A DNA stretch of 33,797 nt from CAZYJR01 sp964647905 (GTDB lineage Bacteria; Desulfobacterota; DSM-4660; Desulfatiglandales; HGW-15): the NCBI GenBank assembly GCA_964647905.1, contig CAZYJR010000041.1, positions 1-33,797 on the forward strand, written 5' to 3'. This document shows, in pieces, positions 8,004 through 16,727 of the stretch (the stretch's first letter is position 1; every line of letters starts with the position of its first letter). The position numbers were made by a program, and so were the translations under genes. Under the pieces are notes generated by a model, which did not search any database, was not told where the DNA came from, and saw nothing but the letters and a program-made list of their open reading frames with translations.

Positions 8004-9269
8004 ATGACAAGACCCATGACCATTACCGAGAAGATCATAGCGGAGCACGCGGACCGCTCCGAGGTGACGCCCGGGGAGCTGGTCCAGGTGCGGGTGGACC
8101 TCGCCCTGGCAAACGACATAACAGCGCCGCTTGCCATCCGGGTCTTCCGCGAGATCGGGACCGACCGGGTGTTCGACCGGGACCGCGTGGTCCTTGTGGC
8201 GGACCACTTCGTCCCCAACAAGGACATTCAATCCGCTGAGCAGGCCAAGATCACCAGGGAGTTCGCCCTTGAACAGGGTCTGGCTCACTACTACGATCCA
8301 GGAAACGGGGGGGTAGAGCACGTGATCCTCCCGGAGAAGGGGCTGGTGGTCCCGGGGGACCTGGTCATGGGGGCGGACAGCCACACCTGTACCTACGGGG
8401 CCCTGGGGGCCTTCTCAGCGGGCGTGGGAAGCACCGACCTGGGCGCGGTAATGGCCACGGGCACCACGTGGCTCAAGGTGCCGGCCGGGATCCTGGTGGT
8501 CCTGGAAGGGCGGCTCCGCCCCCTGGTGGGCGGAAAGGACTTGATTCTTTATGTGCTTGGAAGGATAGGGGTGGAGGGTGCCTCTTACAGGACCCTGGAG
8601 TTTGCAGGGGCCGCCCTGGAAGAACTCTCCATGGACCACCGCTTCACCATGGCAAACATGGCGGTGGAGGCCGGGGCAAAGAACGGGATCTTTCCCCCGG
8701 ATGGCACCACCCGGGCCTATGTGGAGAGCAGGGGCCTCAGGCCGGCCGTCTACAGGGAGAGCGACACGGACGCCCGATACGAGCGGGTGGTGGAGATAGA
8801 CGTATCAGAGGTGGGGCCCCAGGTGGCCTTCCCGCATTCGCCGGACAACGTGCGCCCGGTCTCCGAGGCCGGGCATGTCCCCCTGGACCAGGTCTTCCTG
8901 GGCTCCTGCACCAACGGCAGGCTCGAAGACCTGAGGGAGGCGGCCGGGATCATGGAAGGGAGAAAGGTGGCCCGGGGGACCAGGTTCATCGTGCTCCCCG
9001 GCTCGAGAGAGGTCTTCAAGCAGGCCATGAGGGAGGGCTTGATCCAGGCCCTCCTGGAGGCCGGGGCGGTGATAGGCCCTCCGAGCTGCGGGCCCTGCCT
9101 TGGAGGCCACCTGGGGATCCTCGCCCGGGGGGAGAAGGCGCTTTCCACCAGCAACAGGAACTTTGTGGGCCGGATGGGGCACCCGGAGAGCGAGGTCTAC
9201 CTGGCGGGTCCTGCGGTGGCCGCCGCCTCGGCGCTTCTGGGGAGGATAGCCTCCCCAGAGGAGCTCTGA
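8004..9269 (+). CDS. leuC: 3-isopropylmalate dehydratase large subunit (aconitase family)
   Basis: Large subunit of isopropylmalate isomerase, which converts 2- to 3-isopropylmalate with a 4Fe-4S cluster. The cluster cysteines are visible in the FLGSCTNGR box (about residue 300) and in the PPSCGPCLGG box (about 360). The substrate and cofactor loop GADSHTCTYGALGAF lies at about 122-136. At 421 residues it is the short, two-subunit form common in archaea, clostridia and deltaproteobacteria, shorter than the E. coli enzyme. Homoaconitase activity cannot be excluded from sequence, but leuA, leuD and leuB on either side argue for the leucine role. Confidence 0.93.
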   Translation: MTRPMTITEKIIAEHADRSEVTPGELVQVRVDLALANDITAPLAIRVFREIGTDRVFDRDRVVLVADHFVPNKDIQSAEQAKITREFALEQGLAHYYDPGNGGVEHVILPEKGLVVPGDLVMGADSHTCTYGALGAFSAGVGSTDLGAVMATGTTWLKVPAGILVVLEGRLRPLVGGKDLILYVLGRIGVEGASYRTLEFAGAALEELSMDHRFTMANMAVEAGAKNGIFPPDGTTRAYVESRGLRPAVYRESDTDARYERVVEIDVSEVGPQVAFPHSPDNVRPVSEAGHVPLDQVFLGSCTNGRLEDLREAAGIMEGRKVARGTRFIVLPGSREVFKQAMREGLIQALLEAGAVIGPPSCGPCLGGHLGILARGEKALSTSNRNFVGRMGHPESEVYLAGPAVAAASALLGRIASPEEL

Positions 9270-9293
9270 GAGGACGGGGAGGAGCGTTTGGAG

Positions 9294-9791
9294 ATGAAGA
9301 TCAAGGGAAGGGTGTGGCGCTTCGGGGACCATGTGGATACGGACCTCATAATACCGGCCCGTTTCCTCAATGTACCCGATGCAAAGGAGCTCGCCGCCAA
9401 CTGCTTTTCGGACCACCGCCCGGATTTCGCCGGCGGTTGCAGGGAAGGGGACATACTGGTGGCGGGAAAGAACTTCGGGTGCGGCTCGTCCAGGGAGCAT
9501 GCTCCGCTCGCCATCAAAGAGGCCGGTATAAGGGCGGTCATAGCGGAGAGCTTCGCCCGGATATTTTACAGGAACGCATTCAACATAGGCCTGCCCCTCC
9601 TGGAGTCGGCCGAGGCGGCTCGCTCCCTTCAAGAGGGAGACATCGCTTCCATCGACCTTGGGACCGGAGAGATAGTTCGGGAGGGGGACGGCGGGGCCTT
9701 CAAGGCCGAGCCCGTCCCGGCCTTCATGCAGGACCTCATCAAGGCCGGCGGACTGGTCCCCTTTATCAAGGAGAGCCGGACCAGCGCGTGA
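9294..9791 (+). CDS. leuD: 3-isopropylmalate dehydratase small subunit
   Basis: Swivelling domain that completes the LeuC active site. The loop DHVDTDLIIPARFLN (about residues 12-26) sets substrate choice, and GCGSSREHAPLA (about 62-73) is the conserved aconitase small-domain motif. The length of 165 residues is typical of the short LeuD that pairs with a 420-residue LeuC. I start at the ATG at 9294 because GGGGAGGAG lies nine bases upstream; a TTG two codons earlier is in frame but too close to that site. It follows leuC by 24 bases and precedes leuB by 58. Confidence 0.93.
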   Translation: MKIKGRVWRFGDHVDTDLIIPARFLNVPDAKELAANCFSDHRPDFAGGCREGDILVAGKNFGCGSSREHAPLAIKEAGIRAVIAESFARIFYRNAFNIGLPLLESAEAARSLQEGDIASIDLGTGEIVREGDGGAFKAEPVPAFMQDLIKAGGLVPFIKESRTSA

Positions 9792-9849
9792 AATAGAGGC
9801 GGCCCGCGGCCGGGATGCGGCGCCACGGGCCGGGGAGGGAAAGGAGCAA

Positions 9850-10923
9850 ATGGGAAACAGTTACAGGATCGCCCTGATCCCGGGGGACGGGACCGGCCCG
9901 GAGGTGGTGGCCGAGGGAGTGAAGGCCCTGGAGGCATTGGGCTCGCGCTTGGGGATAGATTTTTCCTTCACCTCGTTCAACGTGGGCGGGGAGGAGTACA
10001 TGAAGAGCGGGACTCTCCTGCCCGAGGGAATGGTGGATGAGCTCCGTTCCATGGATGCCGTCTACCTCGGGGCCATAGGCCATCCCGATGTAAGGCCCGG
10101 AATACTGGAGCGGGAGATCCTGCTCAGGCTCCGCTTCGAACTGGATCTCTACGTCAACCTGAGACCGGTGCTCCTTTTTCCCGGGGCCTACACCCCGATA
10201 AAGGACAAGGGCCCCGGGGACATCGACTTCGTGGTGGTGCGGGAGAACACCGAAGGGTTCTACTCCGGGGGAGGCGGGTTCCACAGGAAGGGCACGGAGG
10301 AAGAGGTGGCCCTGCAGGAGTCGGTGAACACCTTCAAGGGAGTGGACAGGTGCATCCGCTACGCCTTCGAGTGCTGCAGGCGCAGGAACGGCCGCAGGAA
10401 GCTCACCCTGGTTGCCAAGACCAACGTCCTGACCTACGAGTCGGATCTGTGGGAGCGGCGGTTCCACGCGGTACACCGGGAGTACCCCGATGTGGGCGTC
10501 GACTACCAGCACGTGGACGCCTGCTGCATGTGGATGATAAAGAACCCTGAGATCTACGACGTGATCGTGACCAACAACATGTTCGGGGACATCATCACGG
10601 ACATAGGGGCTATGATCCAGGGGGGGCTGGGAATCGCAGCAGGCGGGAACATCAATCCGGAGGGGCCCTCAATGTTCGAGCCCATAGGAGGCTCGGCCCC
10701 CAAGTATGCGGGAACGGACCGGATCAACCCCCTGGCAGCGGTCTGCGCCGCCCAGATGATGCTGGACCACCTGGGCGAGAAAAGAGCCGCGGGGCTGCTC
10801 CAAGAGGCGGTCAAGAAGGTGGTGGCCGACGACCTGGAGAGCCTGGACGCGGGCCGGATGGGAAAGGGGACCCGCGACGTGGGCGACCTGGTGGCCGGCT
10901 ACGTCAAGACCCTGGATTTGTGA
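9850..10923 (+). CDS. leuB: 3-isopropylmalate dehydrogenase
   Basis: NAD-dependent oxidative decarboxylase giving 2-oxoisocaproate. IALIPGDGTGPEVV (7-20) is the N-terminal family signature. The substrate arginines lie in LRLRFELDLYVNLRP (about 93-107). The catalytic region VVVRENTEGFYSG is at about 131-143, and the metal-binding block NMFGDIITDIGAMIQGGLG at about 243-261. The length of 357 residues is normal. AAGGAG lies just before the ATG. Tartrate or isocitrate dehydrogenases of this superfamily look similar, but the RxxLDLYxNLRP pattern and the operon favour LeuB. Confidence 0.9.
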   Translation: MGNSYRIALIPGDGTGPEVVAEGVKALEALGSRLGIDFSFTSFNVGGEEYMKSGTLLPEGMVDELRSMDAVYLGAIGHPDVRPGILEREILLRLRFELDLYVNLRPVLLFPGAYTPIKDKGPGDIDFVVVRENTEGFYSGGGGFHRKGTEEEVALQESVNTFKGVDRCIRYAFECCRRRNGRRKLTLVAKTNVLTYESDLWERRFHAVHREYPDVGVDYQHVDACCMWMIKNPEIYDVIVTNNMFGDIITDIGAMIQGGLGIAAGGNINPEGPSMFEPIGGSAPKYAGTDRINPLAAVCAAQMMLDHLGEKRAAGLLQEAVKKVVADDLESLDAGRMGKGTRDVGDLVAGYVKTLDL

Positions 10924-10946
10924 GGCGGATGAAAGGAGAATGATTT

Positions 10947-12287
10947 ATGGGCTCCAAAGAGAGCATCTTCGACGTGCTGAGGGATGAGGGCCTGAACCGC
11001 TTTCGAATACACTACGACTGGAGGACCGACAAGACGGTCTTCTACGCTGCCAAGGAGTGGGACGAGGACATGGAGTGGAAAGGCTACAACTGCCGCTTCA
11101 CCGTATACTCCTCTCTCACCGACAATGCGGTTTACCTCGGGGACCGGTCCGTGAGGGAGATGTTCAGGCGGCACGGGGTGGAAGAGTACGTGGCCCGGGT
11201 GGTGGACCTCATGCGGAAGGGACGCCACATGCTCCTCGAGGGGTTCTACTGGAAAAAGAAGGACATCCGGTTCGTAAACAGCATCCATAGCGTCAAGCTG
11301 GGGATCCACAACCGGAGCCAGGCCGTGGTCATGGGCGGGATCAGGCGGCACGACCCGGGCGAGCCGGAGCTGGAGGTCCTTGCCGACGGCATGAACCTGG
11401 CCCGGGGCATGAGCTTCAAGAACGTGGCCGCGCACGTCCCCTGCGGGGGGTGCAAGATCACGGTCCAGTCCGCGCCTGTAGACCTGGAGGACCTGGACGA
11501 GGTGGGGTTTCTGGCATACGCCAACGACTGCACAAGGAACACCACAGGACCGGACATGAACTACCCGGCCGAGCTGGCCGACGTGGTGAGGGAGCACTTC
11601 TCCTTCGGCTTCGCCGGCGGGACCAAGGGCAAGCTCGGCCCCACGGGCGGCCCAACGGCCTGGGGCACGTACAGCGCCCTCAAGGAGGCGCTGGAGGTCT
11701 TGGAAGGGAACGGATCGCTGGAAGGCAGGACGATAGCGGTCCAGGGCCTGGGCGCGGTCGGGGCTCATCTGGCGGGCTACTACCTGGGGGAGGGGGCCCG
11801 GCTGGTGGTGACCGACGTGGACCAAGGCGCGGTGGACGAATTCATGGCGGCCCATCCAGGGGCGCCGGTGGACTCAGTGGCACCGGATGACATATACTCT
11901 GCGGACGCCGAGATCTTCTCGCCCTCTGCAGTGGGGGGAGTGATCACAGCGGAGAGGATCCCGGAGATGCACTTCAAGGTCATCGCCGGTCCGGCCAACA
12001 ATCAGTTGAGAGCGGCGAGCCAGGAGGAGGAGTGCGCCCTGGCCCGCGTTCTGGAAAAGGCCGGGATCCTCTTCCTGCTGGATTGGTGGCAGAATATCGG
12101 CGGAGTGATGACGGGCTATGAGGAGTTCCTACACCAGGAGAATGCGGACATGGATGCCCTGCTGTCCAGGATAGGGCGGATCACAAGGGAGGAGACCCGC
12201 CGGCTCCTGACCCTGGCCCGGGAGGCAGGGGAGAGCCCCACGGAGACCGCCTACCGCCTGGTGGAGGAGCGCATCTACGGAGATTGA
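10947..12287 (+). CDS. Glu/Leu/Phe/Val-family amino acid dehydrogenase, leucine or valine dehydrogenase-like
   Basis: Probable NAD(P)-dependent reversible amination of a branched-chain 2-oxo acid. Lys158 in ARGMSFKNV matches the substrate-binding Lys of leucine dehydrogenase, and Lys170 in CGGCKITV matches the catalytic Lys. Asp203 in TGPDMN and the Rossmann loop GLGAVGAHL (267-275), ending at Asp290, are also present. Relative to Bacillus leucine dehydrogenase, these residues are shifted by about 90 positions by an extra N-terminal segment rich in aromatic and charged residues. I do not recognise that segment. A GGAG ribosome site precedes the ATG, 23 bases after leuB. Its place at the end of the leucine genes suggests it makes leucine (or valine/isoleucine) from the oxo acid, in place of or beside a transaminase. 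Substrate and direction are inferred. Confidence 0.75.
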   Translation: MGSKESIFDVLRDEGLNRFRIHYDWRTDKTVFYAAKEWDEDMEWKGYNCRFTVYSSLTDNAVYLGDRSVREMFRRHGVEEYVARVVDLMRKGRHMLLEGFYWKKKDIRFVNSIHSVKLGIHNRSQAVVMGGIRRHDPGEPELEVLADGMNLARGMSFKNVAAHVPCGGCKITVQSAPVDLEDLDEVGFLAYANDCTRNTTGPDMNYPAELADVVREHFSFGFAGGTKGKLGPTGGPTAWGTYSALKEALEVLEGNGSLEGRTIAVQGLGAVGAHLAGYYLGEGARLVVTDVDQGAVDEFMAAHPGAPVDSVAPDDIYSADAEIFSPSAVGGVITAERIPEMHFKVIAGPANNQLRAASQEEECALARVLEKAGILFLLDWWQNIGGVMTGYEEFLHQENADMDALLSRIGRITREETRRLLTLAREAGESPTETAYRLVEERIYGD

Positions 12288-12297
12288 GGTACAGCCC

Positions 12298-13395
12298 ATG
12301 CCGGATCATCAGGACATAGCCCGCCAGGTCCTGGACAACTGCGCCATATCGGACGCGAACTTCGCCGGCGGTTTTTCCATCTGCGGGCTGGCGCTGAGGC
12401 TGAGGGAGCTCTTCAAGTGGGAGCACGGGCTCGCCCCCTGGGTGGAGAGGGACTCGGCCGAGGTCCTGGAGTGGATCGGGGCCCGGGAGGAGCAATGGGA
12501 GCGGGTGGCCGGGCTGGACTTCTCGGATATAGAGGTGGGGGGCCGGACGTACGATCCGTTCGACTCGGAGGGGGTCAACGAGATCCTGGAGCCCGAGGGG
12601 CTCTGGTACGGAGCCGGTTATGTCAGGGGGCTCAAGCCGGTATTCGTGCTGGCGGCCATAGAAGAGAAGCGCACGGTAGAGGGCAGGGCGGTCTACATCC
12701 TGGGCCGGGAGCTCGCCCGGGACCTCTTTGCGGTCCCCGCGTTCACCGATGGAGATACCATTGTGGTCCGGAAGGCGTCGGCCCGCACCTTCCTCTGGGA
12801 CCAGATCGCATACGGGGCCGAGTCCGGGAGGGCGGCCCTTCGCTTCGCTCTCAGTCGCTACGGCCTCGGGGGCCCGGACCCCGCCGAGGTCTCGGAGAAT
12901 CTGGAGCGGATGGTAGGGGGCGAGATCGAGTCCTATATAAGGCACGAGCTGGGAGAGCTCCTGGAGACCGGCTTTGACCTTCGGACCTGGCGCGAGCTGG
13001 TGGCGGCCTTCCCCCAGAGCCCGGTGGAGCTGCTTGCCAGGGCGGTAAAGGACCTCCTGGCCGATACCGGGGAGAAGGGCACGCTGGATTTCATCATACG
13101 GGAGGGGCGGTCGGGCTCCCTGGGATTTTACGTGGCCTTCCTGGACGGGCTGAGGAAGGTGCTCTTCCCCGAGATCAGAGAGGCCTTTGAGGCCTTTGCC
13201 GCAGGTGCCGGCTGGGACGTGATAAGGGAGGCCCGGCGGGCCGGCCGGTCGAGCGCCGAAGGCTACGCCGCTGCCATGTCCTCGATCTACCGGGAGGGAA
13301 AGGCCCGGGGCTCCCCGGAGCTCGCAGCCGAGGACATCCGGGACCGTCTCTTGGAGCCCCTGGGGATCTCCTGGGAATCCATGGAAGAGGCCTGA
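12298..13395 (+). CDS. Conserved hypothetical protein, unrecognised function
   Basis: Soluble, acidic protein of 365 residues with no signal peptide and no membrane segment. The N-terminal part carries the block FAGGFSICGLALRLRELFKWE (about 22-42) followed by many Trp residues. The middle (about 95-140) looks like an alpha/beta unit, and the last 170 residues are predicted mostly helical. I recall similar proteins from deltaproteobacteria only as uncharacterised, and I see no catalytic motif I can name. It starts at ATG 12298, behind GAGGT, 10 bases after the dehydrogenase, and trmB follows after 25 bases, so it is probably co-transcribed with both. The context gives no firm clue to function. 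Confidence 0.75.
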   Translation: MPDHQDIARQVLDNCAISDANFAGGFSICGLALRLRELFKWEHGLAPWVERDSAEVLEWIGAREEQWERVAGLDFSDIEVGGRTYDPFDSEGVNEILEPEGLWYGAGYVRGLKPVFVLAAIEEKRTVEGRAVYILGRELARDLFAVPAFTDGDTIVVRKASARTFLWDQIAYGAESGRAALRFALSRYGLGGPDPAEVSENLERMVGGEIESYIRHELGELLETGFDLRTWRELVAAFPQSPVELLARAVKDLLADTGEKGTLDFIIREGRSGSLGFYVAFLDGLRKVLFPEIREAFEAFAAGAGWDVIREARRAGRSSAEGYAAAMSSIYREGKARGSPELAAEDIRDRLLEPLGISWESMEEA

Positions 13396-13420
13396 GCCAG
13401 ACTTCTCCGGGAGGCAGTGA

Positions 13421-14110
13421 GTGGTTTCCAGCCCGAGCAGGACCGTAAGGAGCTACAGCGTCCGCAACCGGCCGCTTTCCCCGGCCCTTCAGGCCGACTA
13501 CGAGCGGCTCTACCCCCAAAAAGGCATCCTCTATACCGGCGAGTTCATGGACCCCGCAGCCCTTTTCGGAAACGTCTCCGGAGTGGTGGTGGAGGTAGGA
13601 TCGGGCATGGGCGGGGCAACGGCCCGGATGGCCCTGGAGAACCCGCACCTTGGCTTCATAGCCCTGGAGGTGTTCAAACCCGGGGTGACCAAGCTCCTCC
13701 GGGAGATCGAGTCCCTGGGCCTGGAGAACGTCAGGGTGTGCGAGCACGATGCGGTGGAGTTCATCCGGGACATGCTCCCCGAAGGGAGCCTCGAGGGGTT
13801 CCACATCTTCTTCCCGGACCCCTGGCCCAAGCGGCGGCACCACAAGCGCCGACTGATCCAGCCCCCGTTCGCACGGCTCCTCTCCTCCAGGCTCCGCCCC
13901 GGCGGTTACGTGTGCGTGGCAACGGACGTGGAGGACTACGCCGAGCAGATATTGCACGTCCTGGAGGAGACGCCCGGACTGGAGAACGCCTATCCCGGCT
14001 TCGCTCCGGGGATCCCCTGGAGGCCGCTCACCCGGTTCGAAAAGAAAGGCCTCAGCAAGAGCCACCCGGTAAGGGAGTGCCTCTTCTACAAGAATGCGTC
14101 AGCATATTAG
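13421..14110 (+). CDS. trmB: tRNA (guanine-N7)-methyltransferase
   Basis: Methylates G46 of tRNA with S-adenosylmethionine. The SAM-binding loop VVVEVGSGMGGATARMA lies at about 54-70. The TrmB signature FFPDPWPKRRHHKRRL is at about 130-145, including the basic residues that hold the tRNA. The length of 229 residues is normal. The GTG at 13421 is chosen for the GGGAGG site six bases upstream. It is the last gene of the run that begins at cimA. No clear intrinsic terminator follows; the short inverted repeat at 14131-14151 lacks a T run after it. Confidence 0.93.
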   Translation: MVSSPSRTVRSYSVRNRPLSPALQADYERLYPQKGILYTGEFMDPAALFGNVSGVVVEVGSGMGGATARMALENPHLGFIALEVFKPGVTKLLREIESLGLENVRVCEHDAVEFIRDMLPEGSLEGFHIFFPDPWPKRRHHKRRLIQPPFARLLSSRLRPGGYVCVATDVEDYAEQILHVLEETPGLENAYPGFAPGIPWRPLTRFEKKGLSKSHPVRECLFYKNASAY

Positions 14111-14692
14111 GCCGTCTGAATCATCCGGGCCTTCCTTTTTTGATAAGGAAGCAGTAAGCTGATCAGGGTCCCCCGCGAGGGCACGGCGGACCTGATCGGC
14201 CTGGCGCGTGTCCTGTTCGCTGATCCTTTATGGCCCAAAAAGGCAAAAGGAGAGGTCAAGGAACCGATTGTGGAGTGCGATCCCAATGCTCCTTTTGCAT
14301 GAAACGTACGGCCGCCGGAAAACCCGCCTTTTGCGCCCGGTGGGAAAAGTCCCGGCGTCAAGCCTTTTTCTCTCCCTCCTTGTGGTCCCGGCCTGGATGC
14401 TCCGATACAGCCGGCCGGGAGCTGGTTGATGAATCAAGCCCGGTTTGGGGTGTTGATGCCCATGGACCGGCTCGCCCCCCTCTGCTGATAATGACCGGAG
14501 AGAGACAGGGTTGTGACTGCCCGCAGCCGGATTTCTTTATCCCCACGAAGAAAAATCTTTTTCCCGCTTCCCGGTCACAACCGCATGGTTTCGGAGTCTA
14601 TTTATGGAGAGGCCCCGGGAACGTATTGGACAGTGCGATTCACAGGCGATAGATTGCAGAGCTGCAAACCATCGACTCAAGGGAGCGTTGTC
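14111..14692 (+). other. Gene-poor stretch after trmB
   Basis: About 580 bases with no gene I can support. It contains a short inverted repeat, CTTCCTT/AAGGAAG (14131-14151). It also holds a longer imperfect one, GATCAGGGTCC (14161-14171) with GGACCTGATC (14188-14197), which has one bulged base and a 16-base loop and could fold as an RNA hairpin. The open frames here have unnatural composition and no ribosome sites worth noting. The stretch may be decayed sequence, since the next gene is a truncated sigma factor. Confidence 0.5.
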
Positions 14693-14944
14693 ATGAACGA
14701 AGCAGGCACGAACAAGCGGCCCATGGAGGAATTGGTGATCGAGGCGGTGGAAGGATCCCGCTCGGCCCTGGAGGAGATCGTACTGCGCATCCAGGACAGG
14801 ATATACCACCTGGCCCTGCGCATGCTGTCCCACCCGGAGGACGCTCGGGACGCATCCCAGGAGATATTGATAAAGGTCATTACGAATCTGAAAGGCTTCC
14901 GGACGCAATCCAATGAGGAGCTGGCCGAGCAGTGCCTCCACTGA
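14693..14944 (+). pseudogene. Truncated ECF sigma factor (region 2 only)
   Basis: The ATG at 14693 opens an 83-residue frame whose residues about 10-65 match sigma70 region 2 of ECF factors: a stretch ending in DRIYHLALRMLSHPEDA, then DASQEILIKVITNLKGFR. The core-binding and -10-recognition helices are therefore present. The match ends abruptly near residue 67 and a stop follows. Region 4, which reads the -35 element, is missing from all frames downstream to 15136. A functional ECF factor is about 160-200 residues, so I read this as a decayed gene. A genuine short region-2 protein is the alternative. No anti-sigma gene lies nearby. Confidence 0.65.
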
Positions 14945-15136
14945 GGGTCGTTTTCCCGAATACCTCCTCTTGAAAGGAGCCCTGAGTGCTTCTAAATGCA
15001 TCTGTCTGACACTCGACCATTATGCCTAGCCCGAGTTTCCTGGTTATTTAAAGCTAGAGGCTGTATCGCCAGCCACGGCCTGTACCAGCATCATCGCGGC
15101 AGGCGAAATCCGGGACGGTCTGGCCAAAAGCCGTTC

Positions 15137-16285
15137 TCACCCGGCACCCAGAAGGCGGCCCAAAATCAACCGCTGGACCTCCGAAGTCCCTTCGACGATC
15201 TGCAACAGCTTGGCGCCTTTGTAGAGGCGGGAAACCGGGTATTCGTTCATGTATCCGTATCCGCCGTGGATCTGGACGGCGTCGGAGGCCACCTTTTCAT
15301 ACATTTCCGAGGCATAGAGCTTGGCCACCGTGGCCTCGAAGGTGTGGGGCCGCCCCTGGTCCTTGAGCCACGCAGCCTTGAGGTACTGGTTACGGGCCAG
15401 CTCCACGGCCACGGCCATGTCTGCCAGCTTGAACTGTACGGCCTGAAAATCAATAATAGGCTGGCCGAACTGTTCCCGCTGAAGGGCGTAGCGGGTGCTG
15501 TGGTCTAGGCAGGCCCTGGCGCCGCCCACGCAGACCGCCGCGATGGAAATCCGCCCGGTTTCCAGGACGGTGAGGTGCTGGGCCAGGCCCCGGGCCGGGT
15601 CCCCCAACAGGCAGTCGGACTCAAGGACGCAGTCTTCGAGAATGACTTCGTGGGTGGCCGAGGAATGCCAGGCCATCTTGTCGTACCTCTTGCCCAACCG
15701 GAATCCGGGAGCATCCTTGGGGACGATGAAGGTGGCGACCGCGTGGCCGTCCGGGCTGTGTTCAACCCTGGCGGCGACGATGACCAACGAAGCGTTGTCC
15801 AGGCCGATATTGGTGACGAACTGCTTGGTCCCGTTGAGTATCCACTGGTCCCCACGACGCACCGCCTTGGTACGCAATGCCCCGGCGTCCGACCCGGCGT
15901 CCGGCTCGGTCAAAGCGAAGGCCCCGATGGTCTCACCACGGGCCAAGGGTGTCAGCCATTCCTTTCTCTGCTTTTCGTCGCCGAAGGCGTAGATCTCCTG
16001 GGCCACGATGGAGGTGGTCACGTCGAGCAGGGCCCCCAAGGCGGGGTCCCCTGTCGAAATCTCTTCGATACAGATGTGCATTCCTACCCAGTCCCCGCCG
16101 CCGCCGCCGTACCGCTCGGGAAAGGGCAGACCCATCATGCCGAGTTCGGCCATTCGGGACATGATCTCGTATGGGTATTCACCTGTGCGATCCAACTCCC
16201 CGGAAAAGGGGGCCACGATTTCCCGGGCGAAATCGCATGCCATGTTCCGGATCATCCTATGTTCATCGGTAAGATCAAAGTTCAT
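15137..16285 (-). CDS. Acyl-CoA dehydrogenase
   Basis: FAD-dependent alpha,beta-dehydrogenation of an acyl-CoA, the first oxidative step of beta-oxidation. The FAD and substrate blocks AFALTEPDAGSDAGAL (about 122-137) and WILNGTKQFVTN (about 148-159) are clear. The catalytic base is Glu365 in QIVEGTSEVQ, at the position used by short- and medium-chain enzymes. The length of 382 residues is standard. It is the last gene of the long minus-strand run, 40 bases after the DUF35 gene. The chain length or structure of the substrate cannot be read from the sequence. Confidence 0.93.
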   Translation of the reverse strand: MNFDLTDEHRMIRNMACDFAREIVAPFSGELDRTGEYPYEIMSRMAELGMMGLPFPERYGGGGGDWVGMHICIEEISTGDPALGALLDVTTSIVAQEIYAFGDEKQRKEWLTPLARGETIGAFALTEPDAGSDAGALRTKAVRRGDQWILNGTKQFVTNIGLDNASLVIVAARVEHSPDGHAVATFIVPKDAPGFRLGKRYDKMAWHSSATHEVILEDCVLESDCLLGDPARGLAQHLTVLETGRISIAAVCVGGARACLDHSTRYALQREQFGQPIIDFQAVQFKLADMAVAVELARNQYLKAAWLKDQGRPHTFEATVAKLYASEMYEKVASDAVQIHGGYGYMNEYPVSRLYKGAKLLQIVEGTSEVQRLILGRLLGAG

Positions 16286-16325
16286 GTTGTTCCTTCTCCC
16301 AAAGGCCGGGCCGATTCGTGCGATT

Positions 16326-16727
16326 TCAGGTGATCAGCCGAAAGGACAGGACGCGGCACTCGTTGGTGTATTCGTCGCCCGGCACCACCCGGCTGGCTAC
16401 CGTCACTTTGCGGCCGATCAGGTCCAGGCCGGCCCGGTCGGGGTCCACGTCTTCCAGCAGGCCCATGACCCAGGGACCCTGGTCCATTTCGGCAATGGCC
16501 ACTATATAGGGGGGGCGGCGGCCCTCAGGGGCCACCCAGACCACCGTGTAGGTACGCAGTGTCGCGCCCGGTTCCAGCTCCACCGGCCGTAAATCACGGC
16601 CGGCGCAGTTGGAGCAAACCGCCCGGGCAGGGAACGTATACTCGCCGCATCCGGAGCATTGCAGGCCGAGCAGTTTTCCGCCGGCCAGTCCTTCCTGATA
16701 CTGCATGTAGGTCAAGGGGTAATTCAT
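16326..16727 (-). CDS. DUF35 OB-fold/zinc-ribbon protein, thiolase partner
   Basis: Small protein of 133 residues with a rubredoxin-like zinc ribbon at the N-terminus (Cys24, Cys27, Cys38, Cys41) and an OB-fold behind it. Proteins of this family form complexes with SCP-x-type thiolases or with hydroxymethylglutaryl-CoA synthase, and shield or channel the CoA substrate. Its ATG overlaps the thiolase stop by four bases (16724-16727, ATGA), so the pair is translationally coupled and probably made in equal amounts. That context supports a stable thiolase-DUF35 complex. Confidence 0.9.
   Translation of the reverse strand: MNYPLTYMQYQEGLAGGKLLGLQCSGCGEYTFPARAVCSNCAGRDLRPVELEPGATLRTYTVVWVAPEGRRPPYIVAIAEMDQGPWVMGLLEDVDPDRAGLDLIGRKVTVASRVVPGDEYTNECRVLSFRLIT

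Noticed and set aside
6552..8384. Antisense open frame of 610 codons over leuA and leuC
   Set aside because: It is a shadow produced by the GC-rich third codon positions of the plus-strand genes; the product is unnaturally rich in Gly, His, Leu, Pro and Val and has no ribosome site.
14131..14151. Inverted repeat CTTCCTT/AAGGAAG after trmB as terminator
   Set aside because: The T bases are in the loop, not after the stem, on either strand.
14619..14660. Possible ECF-type promoter (GGAAC) before the sigma fragment
   Set aside because: No -10 element of the usual type lies at the right spacing, and the gene is truncated.
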